A program made the translations under genes and the position numbers. From JAUWQU01 sp964605095 (GTDB lineage Bacteria; Planctomycetota; Phycisphaerae; SM23-33), in the NCBI GenBank assembly GCA_964605095.1, contig CAZSBS010000002.1, positions 1 to 46,960 of the forward strand: 46,960 nt of DNA. Direction: 5' to 3'. The notes under the pieces are model-generated. The model searched no databases and was not told the DNA's origin. It was given only the letters and a program-made list of their open reading frames with translations. This document shows, in pieces, positions 42,210 through 46,960 of this stretch (within the stretch, counting starts at the first letter, position 1; every line of letters starts with the position of its first letter).

Positions 42210-43090
42210 TGGGCGAGTTTCTGGACGCGGTCCTTACGGTTTCCCTGATTCAACGTGCGGTCGCCACGGCCCTTCTGGCGTCGGTGGCCTGCGGCGTGGT
42301 CGGTACGTTCGTGGTGGTCCGGCGGATAACCTACGTCGCCGGCGGGATAGCCCACTGCGTGCTTGGCGGCATGGGTGCGGCGGTGTTCCTGCGTGCCAGC
42401 TACCCCCATCAGTTTGGCTGGCTCGAGCCGATCTACGGCGCGGTCGTCGCCGCCCTTATTGCCGCGGCCATAATCGGGGCCGTCTCGCTGCGGTTCCGCC
42501 AGCGAGAGGACACCGTCATAAGCGCACTCTGGGCCGTGGGCATGGCCCTCGGAGTGATGCTGCTTTACCTCACGCCAGGCTACCAGCAGGACCTCATGGG
42601 CTACCTCTTCGGCAGCATATCCATCGTCGCGGCCAAGGACATCTGGCTTATCGCGGCGCTCGACGTGGTTGTCGTGGGCGTGTCCGTCGTATTCTACCGC
42701 CAACTCCAGGCCGTGTGCTTCGACCAGGAGTTCGCCCGCACTCGCGGCCTGAGGGTGGACCTCTACTACATGCTGCTGCTGTGCCTGACCGCACTGACGG
42801 TCGTGCTGCTGGTGACGGTCGTAGGAATCGTGATGGTCATCGCCCTGCTGACCCTGCCGGTGGCGGTGGCTGGGCAGTACGCCAGGAGGCTGTGGAAGAT
42901 AATGCTCCTCTCGGCGGCAATCAGCGCGGCGCTGTCAATCGCGGGCCTGGCTATCAGCTACACCCCCCGCCTTCCGGCCGGGGCGACGACGATCATCCTC
43001 GCCGGGGCGACGTACATACTGGCCCTGGCGGCCGGGCGACTCCTTCGCCGCCGGCCTGACATTGCACGGGGCCCAGCGGGTGACGCCTGA
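42209..43090 (+). CDS. znuB: Zinc ABC transporter permease
   Basis: 293 residues, about eight to nine membrane helices. Family motifs include GTFVVVRRITYVAGGIAHCV, GSISIVAAKDIWLIAALDVV and FDQEFARTRGLRVDLYYMLL, then LLVTVVGIVMVIALLTLPVA. Forms the zinc channel with ZnuC. GGAGGAGGGG sits within the end of znuC just before the ATG. The last gene of the operon. Confidence 0.95.
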   Translation: MGEFLDAVLTVSLIQRAVATALLASVACGVVGTFVVVRRITYVAGGIAHCVLGGMGAAVFLRASYPHQFGWLEPIYGAVVAALIAAAIIGAVSLRFRQREDTVISALWAVGMALGVMLLYLTPGYQQDLMGYLFGSISIVAAKDIWLIAALDVVVVGVSVVFYRQLQAVCFDQEFARTRGLRVDLYYMLLLCLTALTVVLLVTVVGIVMVIALLTLPVAVAGQYARRLWKIMLLSAAISAALSIAGLAISYTPRLPAGATTIILAGATYILALAAGRLLRRRPDIARGPAGDA

Positions 43091-43122
43091 CGGCCGCGCA
43101 GGCCACGCCGCTCGCAGGCTGG

Positions 43123-43860
43123 CTATTTCTCCGCGTCGATCAATCGGCGAAGGCGGATGTTCCGCAGCGCGCCGTGCGTCTTCCACGTAGCCACGCCGAG
43201 CGGAATACACTCCTCGACCTCCCAGCGGACGGAGAACTTGCGGCCCTCACGCTCGACGTTAACGATCTCCTTGTCATCCAGGAAACACTGCACGCGGTCC
43301 TTCGTGACCTTGACGCGGACTTCGTACCATTGGCCATTCTTGAACTTCTCAGTCGTGGTCGTGGCGTTCTCCGACGCGTCGTAACCGTCGATGCTCGACA
43401 GGCCCACCAGTTCCCCGCCCCACCCGCCGAGAATCAGCGTCGCGGGTTCCTTGCCGACCGCGAACGTCAGCCCGCAGAAAAAGTCCTCGCCCTCGACCCG
43501 ACGGGCCTCCAGCGAAAGCTCGTAGTCCTCGCGCATGATCGAACCCGTCCACGTGGCGCCCGTGATGCCGTCGCCAATGCCCACGTGCAACTGGCCATCC
43601 TGTACCCACACCTTGCCCTCGGCGCCGAACTTGGGCGCCTTCCAGCCAGCCAGGCTCTTGCCGTCGAAGATCGAGACGAACTTGCCCTCCGGGAACACCA
43701 TCACCGGCGCCGACGTCGGCTGCGCGACCGCAACCTTGTCGCCCGCCCCGGCCGGCGCACCGCCGCCGGCAGGCCCCGCGCATCCACCAACCGACATCGC
43801 CAGGCAAAGCCCACCCACGCACAGGCCGCGGGCAAAGATGGACAGCAATCTATCAATCAT
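43123..43860 (-). CDS. DUF1080 (3-keto-disaccharide hydrolase-like) lipoprotein
   Basis: 245 residues. Lipobox SVGGC, then a Gly/Ala/Pro linker and the DUF1080 beta-jelly roll: FVSIFDGKSLAGWKAPKFGA, WVQDGQLHVG, EDYELSLEARRVEGEDFFCG, WYEVRVKVTKDRVQCFLDDK. The family hydrolyses 3-keto-glycosides or binds glycans. AAGGAG precedes the ATG. It is convergent with znuB, 32 bases apart. Confidence 0.95.
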   Translation of the reverse strand: MIDRLLSIFARGLCVGGLCLAMSVGGCAGPAGGGAPAGAGDKVAVAQPTSAPVMVFPEGKFVSIFDGKSLAGWKAPKFGAEGKVWVQDGQLHVGIGDGITGATWTGSIMREDYELSLEARRVEGEDFFCGLTFAVGKEPATLILGGWGGELVGLSSIDGYDASENATTTTEKFKNGQWYEVRVKVTKDRVQCFLDDKEIVNVEREGRKFSVRWEVEECIPLGVATWKTHGALRNIRLRRLIDAEK

Positions 43861-44042
43861 GATCGTCTCCTTCGTTTGACAGCCCTGCCGGGCTTTGCAA
43901 CACTCGCCACAACGCCCGCCGCAACCGCGCCGGCCGGTAGCGTGCCAGCATACTATCAAACGCGCTCCAAAAACAGCCGTTCGTGCTTCCCGATTCGTGG
44001 TGCCATGCCACCGGTCGGCAAACGCCGCGAGAGGGCTTGCCC

Positions 44043-44173
44043 CATATGGAGTGCGTGTGGCGCAGTCCTGAAAGGACGAAGACACCGCTTTGGATCGAAC
44101 ACGGACGGGCCGCGACGTGGGAATGCGATCCAAAGCGGTCCCGGCGCGCCGGGACGCCGCCGCACTCCATATG
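44043..44173. repeat. 131-bp REP-like twin inverted element
   Basis: Outer arms CATATGGAGTGCG (44043-44055) and its reverse complement (44161-44173); inner arms ACCGCTTTGGATCG (44084-44097) and its reverse complement (44126-44139). The element is thus two inverted copies of a unit of about 50 bases, each with its own hairpin (GTCCT-GAA-AGGAC; an 18-base palindrome at 44138-44155). It carries no gene. Confidence 0.85.
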
Positions 44174-44225
44174 ATCCGCCCGTGCCGCTCCCACCGATAT
44201 TCCCTTCGCTTCCCATACCCCGATT

Positions 44226-44424
44226 TTACGCGTAGCTGTATTTGCCGGACAGCAGGAAGTTGACGACTATCCAGTTGAAGAGCATCACGGCCATGCCGAG
44301 GAAGCAGATCGGCGCGGTGACCAAGCCGCGCCAGCGCGGCGACATCAGGAAGCGGTGAGCGGCATTAGACCAAGGCCGTGATGAGAACCCAGGTTTCCTT
44401 GGGGGTCCCAGCCCGCCATCGGCC
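44226..44424 (-). pseudogene. Decayed C-terminal fragment of cytochrome c biogenesis protein CcsA/ResC
   Basis: On minus, the last 46 codons before a TAA read as an intact tail (AAHRFLMSPRWRGLVTAPIC; AVMLFNWIVVNFLLSGKYSY). This is the membrane end of CcsA, which normally finishes in a similar SYA. Just upstream lie WGR, GWDP and KETWVLITALV, the conserved WGWDPKETW region, but in different frames: one base is missing and one C is extra around WDP, and an inserted A makes a TAA where Tyr is expected. No N-terminal part exists. It is an eroded relic. Confidence 0.75.
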
Positions 44425-44515
44425 CCAGGCGAAGCTAAACCCGCGTGCGGCCGTAGAGCCTCTCCAGCGAGTTGACGGGCGCAGATGGATAGCCCGGCCC
44501 GGCGGCCTTAGGGCA
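44425..44515. other. Short spacer before the OmpA-like gene stop
   Basis: One minus-strand frame here reads KAAGPGYPSAPVNSLERLYG and ends in TAG. It could be another gene remnant, but I cannot identify it. Confidence 0.25.
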
Positions 44516-45370
44516 TCACTCGCCGGCGGGCGCGGCAGCAGCCTGGCCGCCGGCGGTCAGGAAGCGGTCCGGCGGGACGATCCAGATTTCGACGCGGCGG
44601 TTGGCGACGTTGCCCTTGTTGCCCGGCGCGTTGGCGGCGATCGGGTGGTACTCGCCGAAGCCCATCACGCCGATCCGCTTGGGTTCCAGTCCGCCTCGCG
44701 TCATGACCTTCTCAACGGCGACGCTACGGTGGACGGACAGGTACCAGTTGTCGGGATGCTGCTGGAGCGTGCCGGGCTTCTTGATCGGAATGTCGTCGGT
44801 ATGACCGGCAATGTAGATGTTGAACTTGGCCGCATCGGGTCCATTGAGGATCTGCACGAACTGCCTCAGCGCGTCGCCGCTGGCGGTCTTGATGTCGACG
44901 CTGCCAGGCTCGAACGTCAGGTCGCTCTTGAGCTTGACCATGCCGTACTCCGGCAGGTACTCGAGCACGTCAGGGTTGTTCCTCGCGAACTCGCGCAGGG
45001 CCTTGTCCAGCGCGGCCGGAAGGACGATGTTGCCTATCGGCTGGACCTCCGAGCCAGACGCGACGGCCTTCTGGTACTTCTCGTAGAGGTCCTTGAAGTC
45101 CTTGCCGAGCTTGTCGTGGGCGATCTGGATCTGTGCAAGTTGAGAATCGCGCGCCGCAATCGCCGAGTCGCGGTTCTTTATCGCATCCTGGAGGTTCTGG
45201 TTCTCCAGCCGAACGTCGCGCAGGGCGTTCTGGCAGTTCACCAGTTGCTCGTTAGCGCGTCTCGACGCGGCCAGGGCTTCCTTGTACTGCTGGTCGGAAA
45301 CGCATCCGCCCGCCATCATCAGGGAGCCCAGCACCGACAGCATCAGGGGCTTTGCCAGGTAGCTTCTCAT
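44516..45370 (-). CDS. OmpA-family peptidoglycan-binding lipoprotein
   Basis: 284 residues. Lipobox-like MMAGGC, a long coiled coil (ASRRANEQLVNCQNALRDVR; RDSAIAARDSQLAQIQIAHD), then an OmpA C-terminal domain: DLTFEPGSVDIKTASGDALR, YIAGHTDDIPIKKPGTLQQH, NWYLSVHRSVAVEKVMTRGG and FGEYHPIAANAPGNKGNVAN RRVEI. It anchors an envelope structure to peptidoglycan; MotB and Pal share this domain. The second ATG (45370) has AAAGGA at the right spacing. Confidence 0.93.
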   Translation of the reverse strand: MRSYLAKPLMLSVLGSLMMAGGCVSDQQYKEALAASRRANEQLVNCQNALRDVRLENQNLQDAIKNRDSAIAARDSQLAQIQIAHDKLGKDFKDLYEKYQKAVASGSEVQPIGNIVLPAALDKALREFARNNPDVLEYLPEYGMVKLKSDLTFEPGSVDIKTASGDALRQFVQILNGPDAAKFNIYIAGHTDDIPIKKPGTLQQHPDNWYLSVHRSVAVEKVMTRGGLEPKRIGVMGFGEYHPIAANAPGNKGNVANRRVEIWIVPPDRFLTAGGQAAAAPAGE

Positions 45371-45457
45371 TTGGATCATCCTTTGGTTATCGTTGCCCCG
45401 TCCCAGAACGAGGACAGAATGTATATCTCGGCCGGCGGCCGATTGTTCAAGCGAGCG

Positions 45458-46273
45458 TCACGCGCCCAGTTGCTTGAGGGCCTGCGCCTGGGCGGTGGAG
45501 GCTTTTCCAGCCACCCAGCCCAGCCCCGCGCCGAGGGCGACTATCAGCACGGACACGCCCAGCACGATGAAGATATTAGCCTTGATCAAGGCCAGGTAGC
45601 TTGGCGGGGCCGAGCTGAAGCTGCTCATGGCCGCGACGCCCAGCAGAATCGCGACGATAGTCGCGCCGGTAATGATTCCGCCGTAGAGGCCCGAACTGCT
45701 GTCGATCTCCTCGACATAGGTGGGCATTATCATGACCGACTCGACCGGGGCGATGCCGACCGGGGCGACCATGCTTCCCGAGGCGCCGGCATGCGCCGCC
45801 GGGCTGGCCACAGCGCCCTCGATTTCGATGTTGTCAAGCACCTCGGCGCCAAGGCTGGTGTCGTCGCTCTCGCGCGTCAGGTCAAGCAGGCCCGAGCCGC
45901 TGCCGACGCCCTCAAGGTTGATCTGGTCCTCGATACTCGACGTGATCTGCGTCTTGGCCATCGGGTCCGCCGCCCCGATCTCCAGGTCCTCGGCATCGAA
46001 TATACTGATGCCCTCGGAACTGATAACCGAGTCTTCCTTGGGCTTCGATTCGCGGACCTCAGCCTCCGAGAGGCTGACGCCGTCGGCCTCGCCCGACAGC
46101 GGAACTTCCCCGCCGCCAGCCAGTTCATCGACCTGGTCGACGCGGAACATCTTCTTCATGCCGTCCGGGAATACCCGCAGCTTGCCATCGCGAACGTGCG
46201 TGGACAGCTCGGCCTGGCTGATGCCCAGCCGGTGGGCTGCTTCCTCTTCCGTGTAGTACATCTTCTTGCCCAT
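45458..46273 (-). CDS. Helix-turn-helix protein with C-terminal membrane helices
   Basis: 271 residues. MYYTEEEAAHRLGISQAELS and THVRDGKLRVFPDGMKKMFR form a MerR/excisionase-like helix-turn-helix (about 1-55). A long acidic, Ser/Glu-rich disordered region follows, and two hydrophobic helices (GGIITGATIVAILLGVAAMS; NIFIVLGVSVLIVALGAGLG) end it. I recall this layout as common in planctomycetes, but the function is unknown; the HTH may mediate protein contacts or link DNA to the membrane. AGGAG precedes the ATG. Confidence 0.85.
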   Translation of the reverse strand: MGKKMYYTEEEAAHRLGISQAELSTHVRDGKLRVFPDGMKKMFRVDQVDELAGGGEVPLSGEADGVSLSEAEVRESKPKEDSVISSEGISIFDAEDLEIGAADPMAKTQITSSIEDQINLEGVGSGSGLLDLTRESDDTSLGAEVLDNIEIEGAVASPAAHAGASGSMVAPVGIAPVESVMIMPTYVEEIDSSSGLYGGIITGATIVAILLGVAAMSSFSSAPPSYLALIKANIFIVLGVSVLIVALGAGLGWVAGKASTAQAQALKQLGA

Positions 46274-46320
46274 CGTGCCAACTCCTGGCGCCCCGCGGCG
46301 CCTGCTGGGTCCTAGGGGAC

Positions 46321-46355
46321 TTTTTAGATTTCAGATTTCACATTTCACATTTCAC
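46321..46355 (-). repeat. Heptamer array overlapping a stop codon
   Basis: Five 7-bp units; in minus sense GTGAAAT three times, CTGAAAT and CTAAAAA. The first unit supplies the TGA stop of the small membrane protein gene (46352-46750). The array lies between it and the HTH protein gene. Confidence 0.9.
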
Positions 46356-46750
46356 TTGGTGTCGCCCAGCCGCTGCTGCTGCTGAACGAGTTTCTTTATC
46401 TCAAGCGGCGACGGTTCGGTGTTGTACTCGTCGAGCTGCACGTCGAAACCGTACCCGCGAACAGCCATCAGCCGAAGCGTGCGCTTGCTCGGCTGGAACT
46501 GATATACCGCCATTGTACCGCGCTTGGTATCCAGAAGATACACGCCGTAGGCGTCGGCGGCAATCTGGGCCGAAACGACGATCACCTCACCGCCGCCCGA
46601 CGAGGCCACCGACGGCTCGCCGAGAGCGGCGGGCAAGCCGCGCCCAACCTCGATCAAAAGGCACGTGGCGATCACACTTAGCAGTATGACGATCAACCAC
46701 CTGCCCGCCCCTGCGGGGCGCGAATCCGGCCTTGTGCGCACTGTTTCCAT
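46352..46750 (-). CDS. Small single-span membrane protein
   Basis: 132 residues. Membrane helix WLIVILLSVIATCLLIEVG near the N-terminus, then an exported domain of about 85 residues (VVSAQIAADAYGVYLLDTKR; GTMAVYQFQPSKRTLRLMAV) with beta-propeller-like or WD-like strands. I do not recognise a family. A good promoter lies at 46801-46828; the HTH protein gene follows 78 bases after its stop and may be co-transcribed. Confidence 0.8.
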   Translation of the reverse strand: METVRTRPDSRPAGAGRWLIVILLSVIATCLLIEVGRGLPAALGEPSVASSGGGEVIVVSAQIAADAYGVYLLDTKRGTMAVYQFQPSKRTLRLMAVRGYGFDVQLDEYNTEPSPLEIKKLVQQQQRLGDTK

Positions 46751-46800
46751 AACCTTCCACCAGGGTGGACGATATACGCCTGAGCGTCCAACGTGGTGCG

Positions 46801-46828
46801 ATTATAGGTTCCCCCTCCGCCCATGCAA
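46801..46828 (-). promoter_or_regulatory. Promoter of the small membrane protein gene
   Basis: On minus, TTGCAT (46823-46828) and TATAAT (46801-46806) are separated by 16 bases. The inferred transcript starts about 45 bases before the ATG. The remainder to 46960 shows no further gene. Confidence 0.75.
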
Positions 46829-46960
46829 GCGATTTTTCCGGCAGCGATTTCCCCGGATGCGAGGATGAAACCCGGCGCCTCTCCTTGAGCCCCCAGGGCG
46901 ACTGGCGGTAGACAAAATGGATTGACCTGCCCCTGATCTTAAGGTCGTGGGTTACGCTTG

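Noticed and set aside
1..46960. CRISPR array, insertion sequence, integrase or defence genes
   Set aside because: No repeat-spacer pattern of CRISPR size, no transposase or recombinase product and no known defence protein was seen. The tandem arrays have 7- or 9-bp periods without spacers.

Overview
The window is a GC-rich stretch of a bacterial genome that looks like an uncultured member of the Planctomycetota, probably Phycisphaerae-like. I infer this from the combination of a Tat-exported Gfo/Idh/MocA oxidoreductase, a DUF1080-type lipoprotein, a DUF5060-type glycoside hydrolase, prepilin-type proteins, a secreted TIM-barrel isomerase and a helix-turn-helix/membrane protein; no rRNA is present to confirm it. 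It is a draft scaffold with two 100-N gaps (26210-26309 and 34187-34286). Exactly 55 bases are repeated on both sides of the first gap, so that gap is probably artificial.

Layout. 1-5300: zinc-ribbon/VWA membrane protein, a gene-poor 1 kb, mtnA (methionine salvage), csrA behind a CRP-like palindrome, and an HD-GYP protein. 5285-9290: a membrane protein, an iron-type alcohol dehydrogenase translationally coupled to an ABM-type monooxygenase, and an isoprenylcysteine-methyltransferase-like protein. 9395-14440: tex, coupled to a secreted glycoside hydrolase, and a pseudopilin. 14627-21440: rplU with a good promoter, an M20 dipeptidase, a zinc-ribbon protein, a lipoprotein, an amidohydrolase and xseA-xseB. 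21528-26989: lytic transglycosylase plus two exported TPR proteins, likely one envelope cluster. 27308-27382: tRNA-Pro(TGG) with promoter and terminator.

27525-34072: a mutarotase-like protein, then a minus-strand glycan set (SDR epimerase, initiating sugar transferase, ATP-grasp, HAD) with overlapping genes, and a sialate-O-acetylesterase-like protein. 34287-35830: an MFS gene with codon use unlike its neighbours, abutting a truncated and frameshifted hemerythrin gene. 35961-39244: an alternative-oxidase-like membrane protein, a secreted sugar isomerase and a Tat-exported oxidoreductase. 39552-43090: small lipoprotein, strong terminator, then a zinc-uptake operon led by a ribbon-helix-helix/CxxC regulator behind a perfect 17-bp palindrome. 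43123-46750: DUF1080 lipoprotein, a REP-like twin repeat, a decayed ccsA tail, an OmpA-like lipoprotein, an HTH/membrane protein and a small membrane protein.

I did not find a defence island, CRISPR array, insertion sequence or other wholly new multi-gene system. The most unusual signal is non-coding: short tandem repeats of 7 bp or 9 bp sit at the 3' ends of many genes, in sense orientation, and in two cases supply the stop codons. Two different REP-like inverted twin elements are also present.
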